Shown: positions 48,301 to 60,300 of the stretch, piece by piece
Layout: each line of letters starts with the position of its first letter
Numbering within the stretch: the first letter of the stretch is position 1
Assembly: GCA_034509425.1 (NCBI GenBank)
Contig: JAVTVJ010001355.1
Span: 479,525-543,524, forward strand
Source of the DNA: Eopsaltria australis
Taxonomy: Eukaryota > Chordata > Aves > Passeriformes > Petroicidae
Length of the DNA stretch: 64,000 nt
Reading direction: 5' to 3'
The notes under the pieces: generated by a model
Told to the model about the DNA's origin: nothing
What the model saw: only the letters and a program-made list of their open reading frames with translations
Database searches by the model: none
Position numbers and translations under genes: made by a program

Positions 48301-51300
48301 GTAGGTGGTTGCCAGCTCCAGCAGAAAAGCAAATCTCGAAAAGTTCCTTATTGTAATTGGGAGGAGGGGTTTTTATTGTATTGTTAAGATAATGAATGTG
48401 GGGGAGAAGCAGGACAGGAGCAAATGCTCCTGTTTCACCTCGGGAAGGAGGCTGAGCTGGTGGAGTGTGGCACAGTGAATCCCACGCTGCTCCCTGTTTT
48501 GCTGCAGGGGTGAATGGGAATGTGGCAAATGAGCTCTTCTGGGAAGGTCTCTGCCCGCTTCCAGCTCTCTGGGTGGAAACTTTGTGGGGTTTAGCTTTTG
48601 GAATTAACTTAGAAACGCTGTCAGGTTCTCTGGGAGCAGGATGGGGGTGACCTTGTGGTGGCTGTGCCCGGTGAGCTCGTCGCTCCGGCTCAGTGGGAGC
48701 CCTGGGTTTCAGTGGGAAGCCTGCCCTCGTTTGCAGAGACAGAAGCAGAGGTGGAACCACGGGGTCAGCACCAGACAACAAATTAACCTGACAAATGCTG
48801 CAACTCACTGAGCTGCAAATTACATCAACCCCTTTATTAATTTATATAACCCTGAGCATCCCCCTGGGGAGCGCTGACTCCGTGGTTTGAGCAGCCCTGG
48901 GGGTGCCCCACGCTCTGCTCCGAGGGTGAGGGCTGAGCCTGCCCTGCTCCCTGGGTGCCAGAGCCTGGCTGCTCTCCTGGTGCTGTCTTGGGCTCCCTTC
49001 TCCAGAGCAAGGGATGCTCTGGTGGGTGCTGATGCTCGTGGGCACTCAGAGCTGCATCTCCTGGGGGAGGGATGAGCACTCAGTCCCTTTCCACACATGT
49101 GGCAGCAGGGCCAGGCTCTCCTCTGATGCAGCAAGTGAGTGACAGTGCAGGAAATTGCTGAGGACTTGTCCTGCAACGCTGGTCTCTCATCTGCTGAATA
49201 AAAATTCCATGTGCCGATACTCCGCCTCACCTCGGCCGCATTTCGCGTTTCCTTGGTCGGTGGAAGTTAATGGAAGTGAAGTCCCTTACATAACACCTCT
49301 CCATGGAGACTCTGCTCCTTTAATTAGGGATCTTCTCCAAAGTCAGCCTGCGTGACAAATTACCCACACGCACATGTTGGTGCTTTCAGCAGGGGAAGGT
49401 AAAATGAGGTTGATGACTTTGGTTGTCGCAGGCAGTTTCTAAGTGCTGCCCCAAGGTGACAGAGTGCACCTCTGCCACTTCAGAGGGTGGAGGTGGAGGT
49501 GCCTTTGTTCCTCTTTGTCCATTGTTGTCCCCCAGGTGGGCTGCACACACACAGGATGGGGTGATGGGAGTTGGCACACAAGGAAAAGGTGATTATTTTT
49601 CAGGGAAGAAGTGGGATTTGCTCCTGACTTTAAGGCACCTGAGCAGAGTTGCTGCTCTTGCGCAGAGGATGATGGTGGGATGTGCCCTCTGTCCCCCAGC
49701 AGCTGAGGATGGCACGAGGCCCAGGGGCCACCCTGACTCTGGACAGCACCACTGAGCTGGTGGCGGTGAACTGGAGAGTTGTGCCTCCATCACAGCATGG
49801 CAGGAGTGAATCTGTGTGTATGGAACGGTGGATGGAGCTCACCATGGGTGTGTGAGGCTCCTTAGAGATGTGACCGTGCAAAAAGCTCATGGCTTTGAGC
49901 TGTTTGAACTCCCAGAGCTGCTGTTTGAACCTCCCCAGAGGATCCATGTGCACTCCCATGTGCTGCCTGTGGAACAGGTGCCATGGATACAGAAATCCCA
50001 GCAGCCTCCCCCCCATCAGTGAGGTTTGGTAGGAAATTCTGGCCTGGACTCACACAGATCTCCCATCCCACCCCCATCTTGCTCCATACTTGGACTCAAT
50101 TGGTATTTCTCAACATTTCCCCTCATGTGTTGCCACCAGCGAGGGAACTCCACCAGGGTGAATTGTGGTGTCCTGTTCTGTGCCTCAGACTGTCCAGAGA
50201 TGATTGATAGTCATTACATAATTGCAGGATTGATACACAAAAGGAATTGAATCCAGAGCTGTCCAGTTCTTTGTGTTTCTGGCACTTGGGGCACCCAGGG
50301 AAGCCCACTGAGCTGGGGGGTACCAGCCACTGGTGCTGGTCAGCCACAGCCCTTGGAGAGGAGAGAGCAGAGCTTTCAAGACAAATTTATGTCCTTGAGC
50401 TCATCATAGCATTGGCTGTGAAATACTGCAGCCAAAATGTCCTGTTTGGTTGCAGGAACATTTTGTTTCTTTTTTTAATGTGGCTGCAACTGCCCTGCAA
50501 AATGAGGGGGAAACTCTGCAAACCATTGCAGGAGTATTGGTGGGATAAAATGTAGGCTTGGGGACACAATAGTGCTTTAATTTGTGGTTTAGACTTTTAA
50601 AATCAGAATTATTTCTGGCAAGATTTGCAGTAGTCACAGATATTGGTGGACACAGACAATTGTGTGTGATGGCAAAGGCTGCACTGGCAAGAATGTCTTT
50701 GGGTCACTAAACTTCTGTAGATAGCACTTGAGAGCTTTTGGTCATTAATAAAACAAGTCTTACATTTTGTTTGTAACAGGCAGAATTTTGGGATACAGGA
50801 TGTTATATCTTCTTTTTCATTGTCTTAGTGATACCTGTTTAGGGAACTAATGCACAAAGCAGCAAACTCTTGGCATGTGTTGAACAATCACCTGTGTCTG
50901 TCACTGTTTTAATGTGTTTTTCCTCAAGGTAAAATACACCATATTTTTTTATTGTTCTGAGTATGGTATGAACATGACATTAAAAAAAAAAGTTAATAAG
51001 GACCTGCATCATCAGCTGTGGGCAGAGATCTTGTCCTTTTCTGAAAGAGCCCTCTCCAGAAGGAAACCCTGTGCAAGTCCTGACCTCCTTGACAGTGCAG
51101 ATACCTTCCAGAGAAGGCACAGGACCTGCAGTAGCCATGAGGAAACCTCTGTCCTGGTGCTCAGCTGCTCCACCAGAGGAGATGGGGCTGCCAGGCCTGT
51201 AGGAGCACACCCATCTTCTCCTGGTGTATTGTAATGTGTTTAGCACTGTGAAGTCTCAGTGTCCCACAGCTGTTGGGTACCACCACATTCAGAACAACCC

Positions 51301-54300
51301 AGCCCCAGTGGCAGTGCACTGTGAGGAATCCTTCAGAAAACCCCAGCCCCACTGATAATGCACTGTGAGGAATCCTTCAGAACAGCCCAGCCCCACTGAT
51401 AATGCACTGTGAGGAATCCTTCCTGCAGGGGAAGTTCCATTTTCATTTAAGGCACAGTTGAGTTTGAGGGTGGATGAGGTGAGATGATGATACCACCTCG
51501 TCTTCCCACCTGAGCTGCAGCTTCTGCTGCTTCCTGAGGTGTGTTTGGGCCATCAGTGTTCCTGGAGCAGAACATCTTCCAGTCTTTTTTTCCAAAGGGA
51601 AGTTTCCTGCTGGGTTTTGAGGTGCCCATCTGTGTTGTTGAGCAGTGCAGGTGGAATAAAAGGAGAAGAGGCGCTACCTCAGGGTTCAGCTGTGTCTTGG
51701 TGGCCTGGTGTTGTTCATGGTTGGGTAGCAGCTCCTGTGAGGCAATCCTCTGAGCATCCCACTGGGAGCAGGGAGGTAAACCAGTGATTCTCCCAATTCC
51801 TCTCCATGGGCTCCAGGTCCAACATAAACTTTCAAGATGATCCCTAGCAGGATTAAAGTCCTCCCCGAGCAGGCAGAGGCAAAGCTATTCAGCAAAACAA
51901 GGTCATGCTGCCTTTTTTTTTGGTAAGCACAGGAATCAACAAAGCGCTGTTATATAACTTCTATTTATATCCCACTTGCTCACTAGCTGCAGGCACACAA
52001 GAGTAGCTGAGAAGGGAATTTAATGAGCTCTCAGGGCTTGCTCACCTTCCAGAGCGGGTAGGAGCCAGCTTGTTTTTGAAGTGCGTCAGCAAATGAAACT
52101 GGTGGTGGGTGGGTGGTTTGGGTAGGTGGACTGACTTGTTGCTATGGTTTTCTTTAATTCCTCTGTCTCTCAAGAAGATCTTACACTTTTTTTTTTTTTT
52201 TTGTCTTCTGGGGAGTCTGCAGACTTCCTTGTTTCTCACACCTACTCAGAGCTCGCCGGTTTGGTGGGGAATGGGATCCATGTTTCTGTCATGGGATATG
52301 GGATCCCTGCTCCTAGCGTGGGATATGGGATCCATGTTCCTGCCCTGGGATATGGGATCCCTGCTCCTGCCCTGGGATGTGGGATCTCTGCTCCTAGCAT
52401 GGGATATGGGATCCCTGCTCCTGCCATGGGATATGGGATCCATGTTCCTGCCATGGGCTGTGGGATCCCTGCTCCTGCCATGGCTGAGCTGAGTGACCCA
52501 GCACTGTGTGTTCCCACAGGGATGCAGGAGGAACCCAGATCAGCTCCATGCTGAGATCAGGGCAGACCCCGAGTCTCCCAAGGCCATCAGTGAACCCAAA
52601 CCCCACAGTGATGTTTGTACCTGTGGCTCCCCCACTGTGCCTCCACCAGTGTCACCACATCCTTCCCAGGGCTCGTGCTGGCTCTGGAAGGGTGTGAGGG
52701 AACTGTCTCTCTGTGAGGTTTAAGGTTTATCCTTTTCCTCTGTGAAATGACTTTAGGTTGCACCAAGACTTTGGGTGTTGCAGTAGGAGAACATGCAGGA
52801 TACAAGGGCCCTTCCTGGTGTAGTTGTGCTGTGGGTCTCATTTAAAGCTGGTTGGGACAGACAAGCATTTCCACAGGGCAGGCTCTGTACACTGATCACC
52901 CCCAAAAAACATTCCCCCATAAGGTGGGCAGAACCCCCAGCAAAGAGCAGAGCTCTGCAGGATGGAGAGTGGATGCCCATGACAGGGAGAGTTTGTCTTG
53001 TTTGTGGAAAATAGAGCTGGGAAGTCCTCCTTCTGCTTTCAGGACAAAGTTTATTTTACAGTTTGCAAAAAAACCCAGCAATTGAGGTGTTCTGGCAGAT
53101 TTTCCTTATGGGTTTATTTCAAACTGTGAAGTATGTTCAGTGTGAAATATTTCAGCTGCCATTTCCTTGAGCTATGCAAGACTAATGATATCCATCACTC
53201 ATGCCCAAAGTGATGGATCTCCAGCGAGCCAGGACGTAAGAGAGATTCAAGAGAGAGAGAGAGATTAGCAATATTTAAAATAAATAAATGAGGAGGGACC
53301 GAAAGCAAAGTTAGGTTTGGAATTTTCTGCAGTGGAAGCCCTTGCAATATATTTAGGCAGAATGTAGAGGGCTGGCATTTGTGCTTAATTCAGTGCTTGT
53401 GTTAGTGCAATTCCCCTTAAAAATGTGGCTTGTTTGAAGTAGTCCAGCTCTAAGAACTCGTCTGGGGGTGGCAAACTCTTCCTGCAGAGATGAAGAAGCA
53501 CACAAGTTTTGCATTAGCTCGTGCTGGCAGCCTGGCCGGATAACCCGAGCGAGCTGAGGTCCCCGCAATGATTTCTCTCTAGTGTTGGAATAAAATGTCC
53601 TGAGTTGAAGCCAGATCGCTGAGCCTTCTCCTCCTTCTGCAGGGACTTTCCTCTCTGCAATCTCCCCGCTCGCCAAGTTCACGGGCTGTTTTCTGTTCAG
53701 AAATGGGGAAGGAGACGAGAGCAGTTTGCTTTAACTGGGGAGGTGTTTGCTGGGGCTTTGCTCTCCCTGGTTTCGTGGTAATCAGGAGCTTGTTTTGCTG
53801 GGGAATTCTTTGGGATGTGCTGGGATGGTCTGGCAGGGCTCGGTGGCTGATGAAACAGCTCCGGGAGGGTGCGGCCCCTGGAACGCTCCGAGGGCTGACG
53901 GCAACCTCAGAGTGGCTCCTGCAGCCAAGGCTGCCTCAGGCCAGGCCACCCCTCGTGGGGAGCAGACACAGCTGAGCAGAGCCTGCCTAAACCCAGGCCT
54001 TGCTGCTGGGTTTGGTGCTGCTGCTCACAGGATCAGTCAGACAGCCCAGCCTGGAGCGAGTCTGGGGTGGAAAGCCAAGCTGTTCCATGAGGAACAATCC
54101 AAGTGTTGTTCCTTCTCTTGGCTGGCAGAACAGTCATGGCTTCGGGGCAGAGCCAGGTGACAGGGTAGGGAAAGGTGTTCCCAATGAAGGGGACAGCACA
54201 CACAGCCCAGACTGGCAAGGCTTTCAGAGGCAGGAGCTAGAAATCAGCTGCCTTCAGCTGCTGCCTGCTTTTTTCCCGTTTAACTGGGCACAAGCTCACT

Positions 54301-57300
54301 CATCATTAAATTTACTGTGGATTAGTTACATTTAGAGTGGATTAGTTACCTGGGTCTGTGCTCTGTGCACCTCACACAAAGGTACCAGCCTGCTGTGCTG
54401 TGTGGTTTCACTCTCCACAGGACAGATGTCAGTTCTGCTGGCTAAAATCCAATTTGTTACTGACTGCTGGCATGAGAGACACATTAAGGAGCATTTGTCC
54501 CTGCCCTGTGGTTATCCTGCCTCCATAATCCCACCCCCCTGAACTGCTGGGGAGTTAGATGAGCTTCTCTTCCACTCATCATTAGAAATTATGTATATTA
54601 CATATGTCAAAGGTCTTAGAATTAAATGCTAACGCCAGGAAATGTGCTTGTTCTTCGCTGATTTATTTTTTTTAATGTGGTTCTACCATCCAGCTTGTTA
54701 ATGATTTGCAATATTTAAGAACATGCCAAAAAATACCCACCACAGAAAATTACATTAATGCTGAATTAAAAGCCAGCAAGCAAAAATGGTATTTTCAGTT
54801 TAGCACGAAACATTAGGTAAACATTTCACAGAGTATGTAAATAGTCAGAAGGGAAGAGGAGACCAAGTTCCTGGGAATAACTACAGAAGACACACAAACT
54901 TGAAAAAATATCAGTGACTGGAAGTTAGTGGCATAAAAAGGAGCTTAACCACATGTTTCGAACAGTTGTTAACCACTGGAACAGACCACAGACAGACACA
55001 GTTCATCATCTCTGACACTTGCTCAAGAAAGACAGGATTCTTTTCTCCTAAAAACAGATGAAACACAGGCTGAGCTGGTGAGGGAGCTCGAGGGGCTGCT
55101 GGTGCTCCAGGGTGGGCCAGGCTGTAGCTGGTCAAGGTGCTGCAATTAAAACTTGGCCTTTGATTTCCTTTCCAGAGAAATCCATCTCTGGATTTGCAGC
55201 TTTTCTTCTGCCACACGTGGTGTGGACCAGGAGATGAAGTGAAAGGTGATGATAGGATTTATTTCTTGATCTCCTTTGGCCCAGAGGGGATACACTGGAG
55301 GGGCAGAGCTGTAAGGGGAATGTCCTGCTGTGCGTGAGGCTTCTGGCTGGAATTCCTAAGGAGCAGAGTTGAGTGATGGAGAGGAAAAGGAAGAAGTTAC
55401 TCCACAGGTTTCCTGGTAGCTGGTGTTATCAGTTGATCTGCTCTGTGCTACTTGAACTGGATGTCAGGAGGAGCAGTGGTGTGGCTGCTCTGCAGAGGTG
55501 GTGCCTGTGCCGGGTTCTCCTTCCATCCCCTTGAAACGACAGAGTGTGTGCAGGAGGTGGTTGCTCCCTCCTTAGAAATGATGGAGAGCTCTGTGGTGAT
55601 GTCCTTGCTCTCATTAGTATCTGTCCTGTCCCATGGGGTGGGTCTGGGTTTCCTTCTGTGGCTGTGTATAATTAATTACCATCCCATTATCTCGGGCGTT
55701 GTCGCCTCGGAGCGGCCGCGGTTCATTTGCTCGGGAGTTGCTGTGCTCTGGAGATCTGCTGGGCTTCCCTGAGCTCTGTAAAGTTCTGCTGAGCCTGAGT
55801 TCATGGGGCAAACCTCACAGGCTGCTGTGGCCCTGCCATGGCTCCATTGCCAGGGGCAATGACTTAACAGCCATTGACAACACCAGGTTGAAATAAAATG
55901 CAGTTTCACATTGCATGAGTTTAGCATTCTGTGACAATGCCAGAATGGTTGGGGTTGGAAATACCCTTAAATATCATCTGCTTCCAGCCCCCTGCCATGG
56001 GCAGGGACACCTTCCACTATCCCAGAGTGCTCCAGCCTGGCCTTGGGCACTGCCAGGGATCCAGGGGCAGCCACAGCTTCTCTGGGCACCCTGTGCCAGG
56101 GCCTCTCAGGGAACAATTTCTTCTCGAAATGCCCTCTAACCCTGCCCTCTGGCAGTGGGAAACCATTCCCCTTGTCCTGTCCCTCCATGCCCTTGTCACA
56201 AATCCCTCTCTGGTCTCCAGTACCAGATGGAGCTGTGTCTCCCCTACCAGACACAGCCCATACTGGTTTGTTACGGGACACAGCTCCCTGCCCTGCAGAA
56301 GGTTTTTAGGAGCTCCCAAACTCCACTGTGATGGTGACTGGATCCTCAGGGATGGCTGGTAGTGTCAGGGCTGTGTTTAAAGCTCTGTTCCTCAGAATCC
56401 CACAGGAGTGTGGAGGTTGGCTGTTCCTCCTCGCTTGCTCTTTCAGCAGCCTGTGGTTCCATGGTGTCTGTACACAAGCCAGGACCCCAGCAGACGGTGC
56501 TCTAAAATGGCCACTCGATTTCCGTTTTAAAAAGGGAGATTTCTCCACTTTTCTGCTTGGAGGCTATATCTGTAAATAAAATTTTAGGATTTCTGTCATA
56601 ATTATCACCACCCGTTACCTGCTCGAGCGCAACTTGCAAGATCACACCTCTTAAAATACAGTATCTTTGGGAGCTGGCATGTGGTTGATTCATATGTGTG
56701 AAGGTGTTAGGCATCCTGACCTAAACTGAAACAATCATTTGGTGACACCCCTTCAGTGTGTGCACAGCATGCACAAAAAGCTTTACTGGAAATGCTCCTT
56801 TCATTTGGGTTTTTTTCTCTGAAGCGCAGTGGAAAGTCAGTTAAGAAGCTTGAAAAGACAAAAATCAAGTCTGTCAGCAAGTAGTAATTACTCTCATAAA
56901 AGGTATTTCTTTAGTGTGGTTCATTACAAAAAGGCTTTTCCTTCAGCACAGCATCATCACAGGGAAAGTCCTCCTGTCTGGGCTCTGGAGAGGTGACAGC
57001 CAGGTGACAGCCAGGTCATGGCCATTGCTGCCTGATGAGCAAACTGTGGGATTTTTCAGAAAGTGCGTGGTCTTTCTAGAGCCTGTGGTTTCTGCTGATC
57101 TATCTGTAAATTATTGTTGTTGTTGTTGTTGTTTGTACTCTTGGTAGAGTGAAATTTCCAAGATGCTCCTTAGACACAAACTCTTCCTCTCTGTGTCCTT
57201 GTAGCCACCAAGTAACAGAGTTAGATCAGGCTTGGTGGCCTGAAAAAAACCCAAACCACCCAGTTATTGAGGGGTTGTTGGTCAGCCTCACCCCCTTCAC

Positions 57301-60300
57301 AGGGAAGGATTTCTGGAATATATCTGATCTAAGTCAGCCCTCCTTCACTTTAAAGCCATGGGAAAACACGATGAGAAAACATTCAAATTGTTGATAGAAG
57401 GTCTTGGATTAGATATTTTATTTTTATTGTAGCAATACCAATAAATGAACTGGGCACCCAGATTACCCAGTGGCACATCACAGGCCCAGCCCTGTTTGGG
57501 CAGAGGGCAGCTCTGCTTTGCTGGACCCTCTGGGTGGGTGTCAGGAGGGGTTACTGCTGTGACTGCCTCTGTGGGTTTGGGATGTCTGTCCTGGCTTGTT
57601 CTCCTTTCCCCCCTCTCTCTCAATCACTAGAAATAAACACAATCTGCAGAGTTTACCTGAGGTGCTGAGGGCAGGAGGGAGGTACTGCAGTGGTGGGAGG
57701 GATATCTCGTGAATATTGACCACGTTCTTTAAATAGCCACGCTCCTGCTCTGCCTGTAATCAAAGACACAACTCGGGGAGTGTTCAAAGTCACTCCGTGT
57801 GCTCTCCGTGCAGCTGCTGGGGAGTGATCAAAGGCAGCAGCAGCCACGGCCCCGTGTGCTCCACAGCAGAGCGGGCAGGAGATATTGCTATTCCCATTTT
57901 AATTTGTTTTTTCAATAAATCAGCCTTCATTCCTATTCATCATGTAAAGCTGTTGGATGGCGAGCCGCTGCAGAATGCTAACTAATTTCATAATGCTCTG
58001 CATAAGGTGACCCACTTACAAGTTCATCCTTCAGTCGTGTTTAAGCTCTGGTCCTGATTTATGTAACAGCATATTGGTTTCATCAAGAGTTGTCTGATCA
58101 CTCACTGTGTTGGCTCCTTCTTGACCTGTACATGATTTGTATTCTCCTCGATTTTAGGGAGAACTTTCTGTCTCCGTGCACATATGTGCAGAAGAAGAGT
58201 AATAAACCTTCTTAAAAGTAGTCAGTGCTTTGAGTTTTTCTGTCACTTAAAGATATATTATTGGAGTGGGAGCTAAAAGGAGTTTTAAGGAGCCTGCTGC
58301 AGGCAGGGCAGGGGAAGCTCAGCACGAGATGTCCCTCACGGCATCGCCCTGTTTGCACATTTTTGGACTGTGATTAATGTTGGCTTTTGCATGTTATGAG
58401 TCACAGTCCCTTGGATTTGAGGGTGGGAGGGCAGGACAGTTCTTTTTCCTCTGTATTTTGCTCATACCCTTATGTTTCTGAACTGAGAATCACATTATAG
58501 GGAATTCCCTTCTCCTCACCTTAGTCCATGGTATTACCTTATCTCTTGTTCAGAGTGAGGTGTGCTGCCCAGATGTATCAGGCTCCTGTGATTTATTGCC
58601 CTCCCTTCTCTTTAAATCTATATTTGAAGTTGTTAATGAGGGACTTAACAAAGCTGAGGCACTGGGGCTGCCTTACAATAAACTACGAGTTTCCATTGCT
58701 CTGAATTTCATTTTACTGACAACTAATGAAGCTCCCAGTCCTGCAGGATTCCACACAGTGCAGAAAGGTGGAATCGTCTGGATTCAGACCTGTGTGTGGA
58801 GCTACAGATGCTGTTCCTTTTCTCTTGTAGCATTCCTTCTTCTGCCGACTGACAGAAGATAAGAAATCTGAGAAGTTCTTCAAGGTTTTTTATGATCGCA
58901 TGAAAGTGGCACAGCAGGAAATCAAGGCAACTGTCACAGTCAACACCAGTGACTTAGGAAACAAAAAGAAAGATGAAGACTCAGACAGAGATGTCCCCAA
59001 CAGGAAAAGAGGTAATCCCCACTCATTCCCTTTCTGAAGTGACAGGGAGTGTGTTTTGAACTCATTGCAATGGATGCAATAATGCTCTGATCTCTGATCC
59101 CACAGAGCAAAGTTCAGAGATCAGTGGTGCCCTGGTTCGGGATTTCGAGAGCTTCATCCTCTCTTCATCATTTGTGAGGTTGTGCTATTGAAATGAGGAA
59201 AAGTCTTTGTGAGCTGAGACTCTGCTGCCTTGTCTCAGGACAAGCTGCCCAAATCTGATCCATAGTAGTGACCCTGGGCTCTGGGTTGTGGTCAGTGCAT
59301 TCTCTAACAACAAGTGAAGAAATCCTAATTCTGTTCTAAAGCAGGTCCTTTTACCATAACTCCTGCTAGTGCTGGATGTGTGTGCCCTAACCAATTAATC
59401 CCCAGAGGTATAACCCTGCTGAGGTGCAGAGTGTGACACCAGCCCCTCACCCACACTAAACGTACTCACCCAAGAGCTGCTGCTGCTCCACAGCCAGGCC
59501 TGCGCGTGAAGCTGCAGCGGGAACGTGTGGACAGATCTCCTGTCCCCCTTCCTCCAGCCTCCCTGAGGAAGATGTGTCCCTGTGTGTTGCAGTGAGGGAG
59601 CCCATGACCCAGATCACGGAGGAGGTGCGGGACCAGCTGCTGGAGGCGTCGGCGGCCACGCGGAAGGCGTACAACGCGTACCGGAGAGAGGCCGACCCCG
59701 AGGAGCACTACTCTGCAGGGGAGGGAGCCCAGGCTGCTGGGCAAGACAAGAGCAAAGATGAGCTGGAGATGAGCGCTGTCATCTCCATCATGCAGCCCAT
59801 CCTGCGCTTCCTGCAGCTGCTCTGTGAAAACCACAACCGCGATCTGCAGGTACTGCCTGGTTCCGGGCAGGTGTGCTCAGGGTGCCCCGTGCGTTCACTG
59901 CTGCCACACCATTATCCCTAATCCCAGGCCTTTTTTAAATGGATTATGTGACCAATTATTCTCTTTGGTCTTGGCATTCATCCAAAAAAAAGTACTTCCA
60001 CCTTGCTGGGCTAATATGAGCAAGTCCAGTTATCCACTGGTCATTGAAAGGTACATGAAAGGTGGTGGGATCAACACTTCCTGGGGATTTTAAAACCTGT
60101 ATCTTGAAACCAAGCAAGTGTTGTGCTGTGGAGTTACTGATTTGCTTTGGAGAGGGGAGGGAAAGAAAATAAAATCATGTAGGAAAATGAAGAGGGCATT
60201 GGGACTCGGGTTGCAGCAGCCCTCAAAATTAACTTTCCAGTGACCAGGTTCTGCTGGGGTTTTTTGGATCAGTTCACGTGCCAAGAGTTGAACTTGTGAT

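Larger units (their letters stand above)
45174..58830 (+). other. Intron 44-45 (13.7 kb, largest)
   Basis: The intron holds short tandem repeats (47051-47165, 51289-51421, 52262-52490), an antisense CR1 (55926-56235), a T-run (about 52186-52202), GA and TTG microsatellites, and two CpG-dense patches (49214-49260, 55691-55735). Several frames of 100-200 codons occur on either strand but none resembles a protein I know. No gene is supported. Confidence 0.75.

Noticed and set aside
48164..48808. Minus-strand frame of 214 codons
   Set aside because: The composition is Pro/Ala-rich without domain, repeats or splice support; it is likely chance in the intron.
58560..58862. Plus-strand frame of 100 codons ending inside exon 45, fairly protein-like in composition
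   Set aside because: It enters exon 45 in the wrong frame and has no known relative. Conservation would be needed to revive it.
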